NCBI GenBank assembly: GCA_964345225.1
Contig: CAYFQB010000021.1
Location: forward strand, 42,593 to 106,592
Source: CAYFQB01 sp964345225
GTDB taxonomy: Bacteria; Nitrospirota; Thermodesulfovibrionia; Thermodesulfovibrionales; UBA6898
Length of the DNA: 64,000 bases
Reading direction: 5' to 3'
Below are positions 35,327-44,398 of the stretch, piece by piece. Positions within the stretch are counted from its first letter, which is position 1. Each line of letters begins with the position of its first letter. The notes beneath the pieces are model-generated. The model saw only the letters and a list, made by a program, of their open reading frames with translations, did no database searches and was not told where the DNA came from. A program made the translations under genes and the position numbers.

Positions 35327-36589
35327 ATGAATAACAGCGCTATCTCTAATCTTCAAGATATCTTCAAAAAGCAGAAGGTCAGGCAAATTAGTTCGCTATA
35401 TTTCTCCATGGTATTTGCTGTGATTATCGGTATTGGTGTGAGCATTGTCAACACGAGATTGCTTGGTCCCCAACAGTACGGAAATCTAAAATTCTTGCAA
35501 AATTTATTTAACTTTGGTGTTTCTTTTCTTACATTTGGGATTTTTGTATCGGGCAGTAAACTCTTAGCTCATAGAAGTATTGAAAAGATACGACAACAGC
35601 TTATAGGAAATTTGATGATATTGGCATCAATTATTTCACTCATGATGATTTTCGGATTTTTGATTTTTTCTTTTTATGAGGAAAGTATATTTAATAATAA
35701 ATTAGGCCATATTATAAGGATATTTTCTCCTCTGCTGTTTGTGTTTCCATTTAAAATCTGCCTGGAGAAGATAATGCAGGGCGATAATAGAATCTATGAA
35801 CTGTCTTTTTTAAATACCGTTCCCCAGTTGTTATATTTGACCGGAGCGATTACTTTTAACTACTTCTTTCCGTTATCATTATTTTCAGCTTTATCTTTAC
35901 AACTGTTCATACTGTCTGCAGTAATTATTATTATGGTTATCCGATTAAAGCCAAAATTTCAGGATATAAGGATGAATATATCAAATATCTGGCTGGAAAA
36001 TAAGGCTTATGGATTCCACGTTTACATTGGATCACTTTCTGCTGTTACAAGCGGACATTTGGCCGGATTGTGTATTGCATATTTTATTGATAATGTAAAC
36101 GTGGGATTCTATGCATTAGCAATAACAGTAACTATACCGTTGACCATGATACCAACTGCTGTTGGTACAACATTTTTTAAGGATTTTGCAAATAGTAGAT
36201 CTATACCTAAAAAAGCAACGGTTTTTACTATTATCTTATCACTATGCTCTTTCGTGTTCTTTATCCTGGTGATAGATAAGATAATTATTCTGTTATATTC
36301 GTTTGACTATAGTCCTGTAATACCTCTTGCATATCTCTTGTCCGTCGGGAGTATTGCTTACGGATTAGGAGAATATCTTAACAAATTTCTTGGAGCCCAT
36401 GGATGCGGAAAGGCCATGAGAAACGGATCAATAATAGTGGGGGTAGTAAATATAGTCGGGCTTTTTATCTTGGTAATGTATATCGGAGTCATTGGAGCGG
36501 CGATAACAAAAATTATATCTTCTTTCACGTATTTATGCGTGAGATACTATCCGTATCATAGATTAGTCAAAAACCTTAATTCGGGATAA
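35327..36589 (+). CDS. Polysaccharide flippase (Wzx/MATE-like)
   Basis: This integral membrane protein of about 420 residues has 12 or more predicted helices from SLYFSMVFAVIIGIGVSIVNTRLLGPQQYGNLKF onward, the conserved N-terminal motif of the PST/MVF flippase group. It should flip undecaprenyl-linked repeat units across the inner membrane. ATG 35327 gives a natural N-terminus (MNNSAISNLQDIF); TTG 35306 is in frame upstream but has no better ribosome-binding site. It forms the export core with the Wzy-like protein at 40350. Confidence 0.85.
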   Translation: MNNSAISNLQDIFKKQKVRQISSLYFSMVFAVIIGIGVSIVNTRLLGPQQYGNLKFLQNLFNFGVSFLTFGIFVSGSKLLAHRSIEKIRQQLIGNLMILASIISLMMIFGFLIFSFYEESIFNNKLGHIIRIFSPLLFVFPFKICLEKIMQGDNRIYELSFLNTVPQLLYLTGAITFNYFFPLSLFSALSLQLFILSAVIIIMVIRLKPKFQDIRMNISNIWLENKAYGFHVYIGSLSAVTSGHLAGLCIAYFIDNVNVGFYALAITVTIPLTMIPTAVGTTFFKDFANSRSIPKKATVFTIILSLCSFVFFILVIDKIIILLYSFDYSPVIPLAYLLSVGSIAYGLGEYLNKFLGAHGCGKAMRNGSIIVGVVNIVGLFILVMYIGVIGAAITKIISSFTYLCVRYYPYHRLVKNLNSG

Positions 36590-36645
36590 ATATTATTGAT
36601 ATGAGACTTTATAAAAGTACATGTTGGTAAAAGTTTCAGATACCA

Positions 36646-38952
36646 ATGATGATTACGTTAAAACGTATTAAGAATTATATAAAACGACTGAAAGGCAAAT
36701 CTCAGAGGGAAATTGCTGAAACCCTTGGAAAGACTGGAGCCTTTTATAACTATCGAATTTGTAATCTATACAGAGAGCAAAAATATATTGCTTGGCTTCC
36801 TCATGAAAAAGAATTATTCGGTCTTTTATACAGGGATACAAGAATTGGTTTTCGCGGTATTGAAAACTACATACCAACATGGGAAGAACGTTTGAGGAAA
36901 GTTTTTCTGCCAATTAATAAATCTAAGAAAATTAATAAGATATTTGAGCAATACTTCCACAAAGAAAAAAAGATGATCATTAATGCATCAATTGATATAT
37001 CGAAAGGCAGATTAACTCTTTTTCGTTCTTTAAAGATGGATATTGGTTCGGATATTAACTGGCATTCGACACTTATTAATGAGAAAAGTTGGCCGATAAA
37101 ATATTTTAGAAAAATAGATCTTCGTGAATCTTCACACATAGGTGACTTGAGGACAACGTGGGAACTAAATCGACATCTTCATTGGGTTACATTGGGCAAG
37201 GCATACTTCCTAACAGAACAAATAAGCCATTTTCTATTATTTTGGAAAGAGTTTGAAAGCTGGACAAAGAATAATCCCTACTTGTTAGGTATAAATTGGT
37301 TATCCGCTATGGAAGTTGCTATCCGTCTTAATCATTGGTTATCTGCCTATACCCTGTTCTGTAATTGCCCGGCATTTGAGATAAGAGCCAAGATCGAGTT
37401 TTGGAGTTGGGTATATTTACATATTCATTATCTGAAATATCATCTCACTTCAGAAGATCGGGGATTTCATAACAATCATTCAATATTAGAGGCTGCAAGC
37501 CTATATATATCGGGCCTGATTCTTTCAGAGTTTAAAGATTCACCCAAATGGCGTCAGAAAGGTAAAAGAGTCCTCTCGGAGGAGCTGGAGAGGCAGTTTC
37601 TAAGCGACGGATTTCACGAAGAACTCTGCTCATCATATCACTTACAAGTAACTGAGGCCTATTTATTTGCAGCAATAATTGCAGACCGGTGTGATTGTGA
37701 AATTCCTAAGGAATGGAAACACAGTATTTTAAAAATGATGAAAGCTTTATGGAATATTGCGAAGCCAGATGGAAGTTTGCCTATGTTGGGTGATGGTGAT
37801 GATGGAACCTTTTTGTGCCTGGATAGCAATAGAAACTCACTGAGCGTGAAAACTGCGAGTGACATTTTCTCAATGTGGTTGAACAATAGAGACATTAAAT
37901 TATTTGATTCTCGTTTAAGCGAAGGGGCATTCTGGTTCTCTTTTCTCAAAACTGAATCTGTAAATCATATGTATTATCCTGTAAACAATAATTCTGAAAA
38001 TGCAGTTCTCAAATCGGCACAATTTGCCATTTTCAAGCAAAATAATAAAAACGGAATTAATTATGCTTTATTCTCTGTTGGTATCCAGAATCCTTCCAGA
38101 AACAACAATCATCGCCATGCTGATTTGCTGAGTTTGAATTTGACTATTGGAGGAAATGATATATTTGTGGATCCCGGAACATATTGTTATAATGGCCCTC
38201 TAAAGTGGAGGCGTTATTTTCAAAGTACGAGTTCTCATAATACTGTAACAATCAACGGACAAAATCAATTTGAATTTACTAATGGTCATTTTGGAATCGA
38301 CAAAATTGACTATACCTCAAGTTTAAAGATATGGAATTATAACGGGATTGATATTTTTAGGGGAGAATATTCAGATGTATCGAGGGAAGCCTGGCACTGC
38401 CGGTATATTTTTTTAATATTACCTTATTTCGTAATCATTCATGACAGCTGTGGAGAAGGAGATTATTCAGAAGCAATATTGAATTTTACATTAAGTCCCG
38501 CGGTAAAATTAATTTCAAAGTCAGATCATATCATATGTGCTGTTGCTAATGAATTGATTCAAACAGACCTTTATGCCGGAAAACACACATTTAGAGAGAA
38601 TGGGAACACAGAGCAGAAGTGGCTTTCTCCCTCTTATTGGATAAAAGATAAATGCAATTCGATACAAATGTATTCCAGGAGAAGTAGAAATTATTTTACA
38701 ACTGTTCTAAAAGCTTCAGAAGAAGGATCGTATGAGCGAAGCTTTTTCGATGATGACTCTGGCATGAAAGAAATACTACTACTTGAGATTCCCGATAAAA
38801 TATTACGGATAGATTTTCTTGACAAAATATCAACAGGAAGTAGGCGCTCAAGTAGTTTGATAATGACCTGCCACATTCACATGGACGATTCGACGAGGCA
38901 AGAGATTAAATTCGATATCAAGGCGGGTAATTTTACCAGCTCGTACGGTTGA
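36646..38952 (+). CDS. Heparinase II/III-family polysaccharide lyase
   Basis: This 768-residue protein has a Hepar_II_III_N-type alpha barrel (about 90-330: WELNRHLHWVTLGKAYFLTE, FHNNHSILEAASLYISG) and a C-terminal beta-sheet heparinase domain (about 470-700: NHRHADLLSLNLTIGGNDIF, SSHNTVTINGQNQFEF). Members cleave uronic-acid polymers by beta-elimination. No signal peptide is seen. In biosynthetic loci such lyases probably trim or recycle product; a uronate-containing polymer fits the WbpB/D/E-like genes. It is closely followed by a glycosyltransferase. Confidence 0.87.
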   Translation: MMITLKRIKNYIKRLKGKSQREIAETLGKTGAFYNYRICNLYREQKYIAWLPHEKELFGLLYRDTRIGFRGIENYIPTWEERLRKVFLPINKSKKINKIFEQYFHKEKKMIINASIDISKGRLTLFRSLKMDIGSDINWHSTLINEKSWPIKYFRKIDLRESSHIGDLRTTWELNRHLHWVTLGKAYFLTEQISHFLLFWKEFESWTKNNPYLLGINWLSAMEVAIRLNHWLSAYTLFCNCPAFEIRAKIEFWSWVYLHIHYLKYHLTSEDRGFHNNHSILEAASLYISGLILSEFKDSPKWRQKGKRVLSEELERQFLSDGFHEELCSSYHLQVTEAYLFAAIIADRCDCEIPKEWKHSILKMMKALWNIAKPDGSLPMLGDGDDGTFLCLDSNRNSLSVKTASDIFSMWLNNRDIKLFDSRLSEGAFWFSFLKTESVNHMYYPVNNNSENAVLKSAQFAIFKQNNKNGINYALFSVGIQNPSRNNNHRHADLLSLNLTIGGNDIFVDPGTYCYNGPLKWRRYFQSTSSHNTVTINGQNQFEFTNGHFGIDKIDYTSSLKIWNYNGIDIFRGEYSDVSREAWHCRYIFLILPYFVIIHDSCGEGDYSEAILNFTLSPAVKLISKSDHIICAVANELIQTDLYAGKHTFRENGNTEQKWLSPSYWIKDKCNSIQMYSRRSRNYFTTVLKASEEGSYERSFFDDDSGMKEILLLEIPDKILRIDFLDKISTGSRRSSSLIMTCHIHMDDSTRQEIKFDIKAGNFTSSYG

Positions 38953-38970
38953 TCTAAAGTGAGAGGCGAA

Positions 38971-40197
38971 ATGAAAAGAATCCAACGATCAATGAGATTA
39001 TTGCACGTGGCTGATGATAATTTGTTAAAGGAAACGGGTTTCTCTCAACAATTTTTTATGGAAGTATTGGAACTAAAAAAGCAGAGATATGATGTCTCGG
39101 TTTTGGCTTTTTGTCATGTAAAGTTTTATTTGCAAAGGTCTTTGATTAAAGCACTGCGTGAGAAATACATGAGCAGGGGAGTAAATATTTATATTATGCC
39201 TACTGTTTTTCCCGGCAGATTCCTGTTGGAATTTATTTGCTTTCCTTTTGCTTGGGTTTTATTTCTGTATTTATCATTTATTAAACGCTTTGAAATATTC
39301 CATTTTCATATCTCTTATTATATGTTTATGTTTTTGCCTATTAAACTTATCATGCCTGTTAAAGCCTTTACTGATATTCATGGTGTAGTGATAGAGGAAA
39401 GTATATTTCGTTGTGAGCTCAAACAAGGATCGTTATTACATCGTTATGCTAATTTTAAGGAAAAAATTGCATTGAAATATTCAGATGTGAATTTTTGCGT
39501 CTCTGAAAATATGATTAATTACTACGTAAATAAGCATAATTTGCCGTTTAATCATTTTGTATTGACTCGGAGCTCTTTTGATCCTGAAATTTTTAAAAGT
39601 CTAAGATGGGACATGAAGGAGAAATCTAAACAGCAATTAGGTCTTAAGGAGAAAAAAGTACTTATCTACATGGGGCATAAAAGTGCCTGGCAACAGACAG
39701 TTGAGGTGATAAGATTATATTCTGAACTGAAACAGTACATCTTCGCATTATTCTTTATTTTTTTAACGAACGATATAGAAGGTGTGAAGAAAAAATTTCG
39801 GGAGTTTGGGATATCAGGTGATGATTACATGATTAAGTACGTAAATCATGAGGAAGTTCCTTTGTACTCTTACTCTGCTGATGCAGCGATAATTACGAGA
39901 GCCGAATCAATCGTCAATAAGGCCGCATCCCCAATTAAGTTCAGCGAATATCTGGCATCTGGTGCAGTAGTATTGATCAGTCATACCATTGGAGATCTCC
40001 CTACTATTGTGGAAAAAAATGGAATTGGAGTTGTGTTGTCAGATAATGGTCTTCATGAGTCTGTAGCTTTCTTAACAAAAGTATTTGAGAGTGAAGAGAG
40101 ACAGAGAGCGATTGTTGAAAAGTGCAGAGAAGTTGCGGATAAAGAATTTTCTATCCGTAACACTATTGATATCTTCAGAAGGTATTATGAATCCTAA
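38971..40197 (+). CDS. Glycosyltransferase family 4-like
   Basis: This protein of about 408 residues has a GT-B fold. The N-terminal acceptor half includes LLHVADDNLLKETGFSQQFF and a membrane-associating hydrophobic patch (FLLEFICFPFAWVLFLYLSF). The C-terminal donor half has KVLIYMGHKSAWQQTVEVI and SPIKFSEYLASGAVVLIS (the E of the EX7E-like motif). It probably adds one sugar to the lipid-linked repeat unit. I chose ATG 38971 because AGAGG precedes it; GTG 38959 is the longer alternative. The gap after it (40198-40349) has no supported gene. Confidence 0.8.
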   Translation: MKRIQRSMRLLHVADDNLLKETGFSQQFFMEVLELKKQRYDVSVLAFCHVKFYLQRSLIKALREKYMSRGVNIYIMPTVFPGRFLLEFICFPFAWVLFLYLSFIKRFEIFHFHISYYMFMFLPIKLIMPVKAFTDIHGVVIEESIFRCELKQGSLLHRYANFKEKIALKYSDVNFCVSENMINYYVNKHNLPFNHFVLTRSSFDPEIFKSLRWDMKEKSKQQLGLKEKKVLIYMGHKSAWQQTVEVIRLYSELKQYIFALFFIFLTNDIEGVKKKFREFGISGDDYMIKYVNHEEVPLYSYSADAAIITRAESIVNKAASPIKFSEYLASGAVVLISHTIGDLPTIVEKNGIGVVLSDNGLHESVAFLTKVFESEERQRAIVEKCREVADKEFSIRNTIDIFRRYYES

Positions 40198-40349
40198 GAC
40201 ACAAAAAACAGGACTGGTATATTTCTTACAAGGGAAGTCATTAAAGGATTACTGCTGATATGAGTATAAAAAAGATAATGCAGAGATTATTTAATGATAT
40301 CTACAATTATGAGGTCTATTGCTACTACCATTTAATTGCGTGAAGTTGG

Positions 40350-41735
40350 ATGGAGATACTACATAAAAAATTAATTGCATATGTGATTGTATTTATTATT
40401 ATAGGACTTATATTATCCCGTAAAACCGATAACAGGATTTTGTCATTTATTTTTTTGTTCTGGATACTTGCATCTCCAATATTATATATGCCAGTGTTTC
40501 AAATAAAAATTCTGCCTTTTGCCCTTCACCCACATAGATTGTTGCTTATTTTGTTATGCCTATATCTATTTCTTAGTAAACCAGTGAAACAAGCTAATTA
40601 TCATTTGAATAAGATTGAAGGATCACCAGGATTTGAAAAATGGCTTTATATTTATTTTGTAATGGTGGTAATATCACTCGTTCTTAACTATCCAAAAATA
40701 CAAATTAAGCAACAGTTAGTAACGGTGCCGCTCGAAATATTACTCTTTATTATTACGTATCATATTGCAAAGACAAGAGTATCTTCCTCGGTTTTTGATT
40801 CGATTATAACCGCATTAATGATAGTTGCAGTCACTACATCAATAATTGCCATTTTACAAATACTCATTGATCCATATTTTTTAAGAGGGAGGTATGGTGG
40901 CGGGGCTTTGAGAACAGCATTTATTTCCTTTAAGCGATCCTCAGGTATTTTTTATGCGGAATATGAATTGGGATGCCTAGTGAATTTATCGATAATACTG
41001 TTGCTAGTGAAATACAGGAGCAGGCAGATTTTTTATATTTGCTTGCCATTGTTATTAACAGCCTTGGTGACCACTTTTCACAGGTTAAGCTGGGTTGTCT
41101 TTGCAGTTTGCTTTATATCATTTCTGTTTATCAATAGAAGAAATATATTATTATTCATAATGTCAATCTTATTATTCCTTATGGCTGCGGATGCATTTTC
41201 TTCATTTCTAACAGAATCTAAAGTATTTCAAGTGTTTAAAGAAGAACGGCTGCTTGAAGATACATTGAGCGGAAGATTTGAACAATATGAGTTAGCCGTT
41301 GACCTTATATCTGACAACTTCTTTGGTTTAGGTGGATATGACACGGACATTTATTACGACAAGATGACAGAACTTAATCCAATAGAAGATAATCGTTATC
41401 TCAGAAACAAAGGACGGCCAACAGTTATTCATAATGGATATCTATCGATTGGTGTCCAATATGGATTATTATCGATGTTTGCTTATATAGTGATGATTTT
41501 GATGATGCTTTTGTATTTTGCGAGAAGAATTAAAATAAGCGATAAAATGACAATTGTCCCATTTTATGCTGTATTCATCTGGCTAATGTACAATATGAGC
41601 AATGATTTCAGCACCTTTAGACTTTACTTTGTTATTTTGGTAGCTTTGATATCTGGATCATTTGTGTCCTTTTATAATAACTCAGGCATATCTGAAGTCT
41701 CTGGAGGAAAAACAAAATGCTTAATATATCAGTGA
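40350..41735 (+). CDS. O-antigen ligase/polymerase-like membrane protein (Wzy/WaaL type)
   Basis: This 461-residue polytopic protein has about 11 helices and a large periplasmic loop in the C-terminal third (EDTLSGRFEQYELAVDLISDNFFGLGGYDTD), with the conserved HNGYLSIGVQYG of the Wzy_C/O-antigen ligase family. It is the best polymerase candidate of the locus. The sequence does not show whether it polymerises repeat units or ligates to a lipid. The 218-bp gap after it contains no supported gene. Confidence 0.8.
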   Translation: MEILHKKLIAYVIVFIIIGLILSRKTDNRILSFIFLFWILASPILYMPVFQIKILPFALHPHRLLLILLCLYLFLSKPVKQANYHLNKIEGSPGFEKWLYIYFVMVVISLVLNYPKIQIKQQLVTVPLEILLFIITYHIAKTRVSSSVFDSIITALMIVAVTTSIIAILQILIDPYFLRGRYGGGALRTAFISFKRSSGIFYAEYELGCLVNLSIILLLVKYRSRQIFYICLPLLLTALVTTFHRLSWVVFAVCFISFLFINRRNILLFIMSILLFLMAADAFSSFLTESKVFQVFKEERLLEDTLSGRFEQYELAVDLISDNFFGLGGYDTDIYYDKMTELNPIEDNRYLRNKGRPTVIHNGYLSIGVQYGLLSMFAYIVMILMMLLYFARRIKISDKMTIVPFYAVFIWLMYNMSNDFSTFRLYFVILVALISGSFVSFYNNSGISEVSGGKTKCLIYQ

Positions 41736-41953
41736 GGATTTTATGGGATGAAAGAGAGAAGTAAGATGCAAAATAATTTGTTATACAAAGCAGCCAATAA
41801 AAATAAATATTATAGCCACTCTTTATGCACTATATGTTGTTTTATCAAGAAACGAGGTCTGACTTTAAACTATCCTGTCGATTCATTATATATGTGAGGT
41901 ATTCATCCTTCTCAAATATTCTATTTTTACTAGGTTTAATGAGGTATAAATAA

Positions 41954-43060
41954 ATGAAAGATATATTATTCTTGGTGAGTTCGCTTCACATGGGTGGATC
42001 TGAAAGAAAAACCGTAAATATAGTAAATGAATTATCTCAGAGAGGCAAAAAATGTAGTTTGCTTTATTTGAATGAACCTCATACTTTAAAATCCTTGGTG
42101 TCGAAAGATGTAAGTATACATTGTCTAGAAAGGTCATCAAAAGTAGATATCAGATGTATCAAAAAATATGTGGACTATATAAAAATTAACAAAGTGAAAA
42201 GTGTTTGTTGTGTTAACTTGTATCCTCTTTTCATTCATTACGCTGCTTTCACCGGCATGCAAGATAAGCCGAAAATGTGTGTTAGTATAAATACATCAAA
42301 TATTTCGTCTTTAAAAGGCAAAATACATATGCTTATCTATAGGTTTCTTTTAAGGAGAGATTGCCAAATTATATTCGGAGCAGAGTTACAAAAAGAAATG
42401 TGGATTTCGAAGTATCATATCGATCCATCCTTCGGGAGAGTGATTTATAATGGGATTGATCTGAATTACTTTGATCCAGAAAAAATATCTCCGAGTAGAG
42501 AAGAATTAAGGAAGCAACTAGGTATTGGGAAAGAAGAAATTGTGTTAGGGATGATAGCAAGATTTAGCCCTGAAAAAGCACATAGTCATTTGATATTTGC
42601 TGCCAAAAGGATACTCAGTATGGGGCACAAAATAAAAATATTGCTCTTAGGAAATGGTCAAGAACGCGAGAAAATAATCAAGTTGGTTTCAAGGTTGAAA
42701 ATGACCGATATTGTAATATTTCTGGGGGAGGTATTGGATATTAGACCAGCTTTGGCAGTGATGGATATCTTTATTCTTACATCTATTGCTGTGGAAACTT
42801 TCTCTAATTCAGCCCTGGAAGCTATGGCAATGAAAAAAGCTGTAATTCTATCTGAGATTGGTGGTGCCCGTGAAATGGTAGAGGATGGCATCAATGGTTT
42901 CATTTATTCACCAAGTGATGTTGACGCATTAGTTTCTCGAATCAGATCAATAATTGAAAATGATTTATTTATTCAAATGGGGAGTCGGGGAAGAAAAATA
43001 GTAGAAAACAGATTTACAATCGAGAAAATGGTCTCTGAGTATGAGAAAGCCTTATTCTGA
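41954..43060 (+). CDS. Glycosyltransferase family 4
   Basis: This 368-residue GT4 enzyme has SSLHMGGSERKTVNIVNEL near the N-terminus (GG acceptor loop), VLGMIARFSPEKAHSHLI (start of donor domain) and SNSALEAMAMKKAVILSEIGGAREMVEDG with the EX7E catalytic pattern. It is cytoplasmic and peripheral to the membrane, using a nucleotide-sugar donor I cannot specify. It ends 63 bp before the next glycosyltransferase, the gap being largely a 24-bp tandem repeat. Confidence 0.9.
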   Translation: MKDILFLVSSLHMGGSERKTVNIVNELSQRGKKCSLLYLNEPHTLKSLVSKDVSIHCLERSSKVDIRCIKKYVDYIKINKVKSVCCVNLYPLFIHYAAFTGMQDKPKMCVSINTSNISSLKGKIHMLIYRFLLRRDCQIIFGAELQKEMWISKYHIDPSFGRVIYNGIDLNYFDPEKISPSREELRKQLGIGKEEIVLGMIARFSPEKAHSHLIFAAKRILSMGHKIKILLLGNGQEREKIIKLVSRLKMTDIVIFLGEVLDIRPALAVMDIFILTSIAVETFSNSALEAMAMKKAVILSEIGGAREMVEDGINGFIYSPSDVDALVSRIRSIIENDLFIQMGSRGRKIVENRFTIEKMVSEYEKALF

Positions 43061-43072
43061 ACTGAAACAATT

Positions 43073-43120
43073 CTAACTTCTTTAGAAAATACCCATCTAA
43101 CTTCTTTAGAAAATACCCAT
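43073..43120. repeat. Tandem 24-bp direct repeat abutting a start codon
   Basis: Two identical 24-bp units (CTAACTTCTTTAGAAAATAC + CCAT) occupy 43073-43096 and 43097-43120. The ATG of the next gene follows at 43124. Neither unit holds a strong ribosome-binding site. Confidence 0.9.
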
Positions 43121-43123
43121 ATC

Positions 43124-44212
43124 ATGAAAATTTGTATTACATGCCCACATTTAAATATACATGGCGGGGTTTCCAATTACTATAATGTGATTAAAAAGTA
43201 TTTAAATGTGGATGTCCATTTTTTCCAAATTGGAGCTCAAAAAAATGATGAAAATAAACTTCAAAAAGTATCTCATCTCGTAACTGATATTCACCGGTAT
43301 CGTTCGCACCTAGTGCAATCGTCTTCAAACTATGATCTTATACATCTAAATCCATCTTTGGACTATAAAGCCCTTATAAGAGAAGGATCTTTCCATTTGT
43401 TATCAAAGCTTTATGGTCATAGAACACTGGTATTGATACACGGATGGCATTTGCCGACGCAGGAGAAGATCTCGCGCTATTTCCTTCCCTTGTTCCGTCT
43501 GTTTTATAGCCGTGCAGATGCATTCATTGTTTTGGCAGAGGCATTTCGAGACACATTACTGAGCTGGGGTATTCGTAAACCGATTTTTGTCGAGTCAACA
43601 CCAGTAGACGATGAATTAATAAGAGGCTTTGAATTGGAGAAGTGCCTAACAAGGTGGAATCCAAACCGTAAGATACAAATTCTCTTTTTGGCACGAATTA
43701 TTAAAGAAAAAGGTATTTTTGAGTCTATCTACGCTTTCTCTCATCTTAAACCGAAGTATCCAGCTCTGCGTTTATCGATTGCAGGTGATGGACCTCATTT
43801 GAATAATTCTAAAAAATTAGTTGAGCAACTAGGTCTTACATCTGCCGTTGAATTTTTAGGTCACATTCAAGGAGAACTTAAAAGAGATACTTTTGCCACT
43901 TCGGATATTTATCTTTTTCCTACTTTTCATGGCGAAGGAATGCCTACATCTGTTTTGGAGGCTATGTCTTTTGGTTTGCCATTAATCACATGCCCGATAG
44001 GAGGAATCAGAGATTTTTTTGAAGACGGAAAACATGGTTTTTTAGCTAAAACAAGGGATTCACATGAATTAGCATCTTTGATAATAAAATTACTTGATTC
44101 ACCGTCTTTGTTTTGTAGAATTTCACGTTATAACTATCGATATGCTCAAAATCACTTTATTGCTTCATATATTACAAAAAGATTGGAAGAAATTTACAGC
44201 TATATAGTATAG
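43124..44212 (+). CDS. Glycosyltransferase family 4
   Basis: This 362-residue GT4 enzyme has HLNIHGGVSNYYNVI (acceptor side), IQILFLARIIKEKGIFESIYAF (donor domain) and PTFHGEGMPTSVLEAMSFGLPLITCPIGGI (EX7E). It is the third glycosyltransferase of the locus, suggesting a repeat unit of about four sugars if each enzyme acts once after the initiating transferase. No ribosome-binding site is obvious before ATG 43124; expression may depend on the upstream gene. Confidence 0.9.
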   Translation: MKICITCPHLNIHGGVSNYYNVIKKYLNVDVHFFQIGAQKNDENKLQKVSHLVTDIHRYRSHLVQSSSNYDLIHLNPSLDYKALIREGSFHLLSKLYGHRTLVLIHGWHLPTQEKISRYFLPLFRLFYSRADAFIVLAEAFRDTLLSWGIRKPIFVESTPVDDELIRGFELEKCLTRWNPNRKIQILFLARIIKEKGIFESIYAFSHLKPKYPALRLSIAGDGPHLNNSKKLVEQLGLTSAVEFLGHIQGELKRDTFATSDIYLFPTFHGEGMPTSVLEAMSFGLPLITCPIGGIRDFFEDGKHGFLAKTRDSHELASLIIKLLDSPSLFCRISRYNYRYAQNHFIASYITKRLEEIYSYIV

Positions 44213-44315
44213 GTTTTTAGTATTAAACACTATGACTTTTTACAGACGACAATTTTCATCCGAAAATGTATAAATGTCAACCTTCGATATAATTGTTAAG
44301 AAATATATTCAATTA

Positions 44316-44331
44316 TGTGATTATAATCACT
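44316..44331. promoter_or_regulatory. CRP-type operator
   Basis: TGTGA-N6-TCACT at 44316-44331 is a near-perfect CRP box. TATAAT at 44352-44357 gives a start near 44365, placing the box centre at about -41.5, a class II activator position for the secreted beta-helix gene. Confidence 0.7.
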
Positions 44332-44398
44332 TTAAAAGTAAAATTTTTTAATATAATTAATGTTATATAAATATGAAATGAAAATACATCAGGAGAAA

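Noticed and set aside
40350..41735. Exosortase (XrtA) candidate
   Set aside because: The protein matches O-antigen ligase/Wzy architecture with a large periplasmic loop; I do not see the Cys-Arg-His exosortase pattern.
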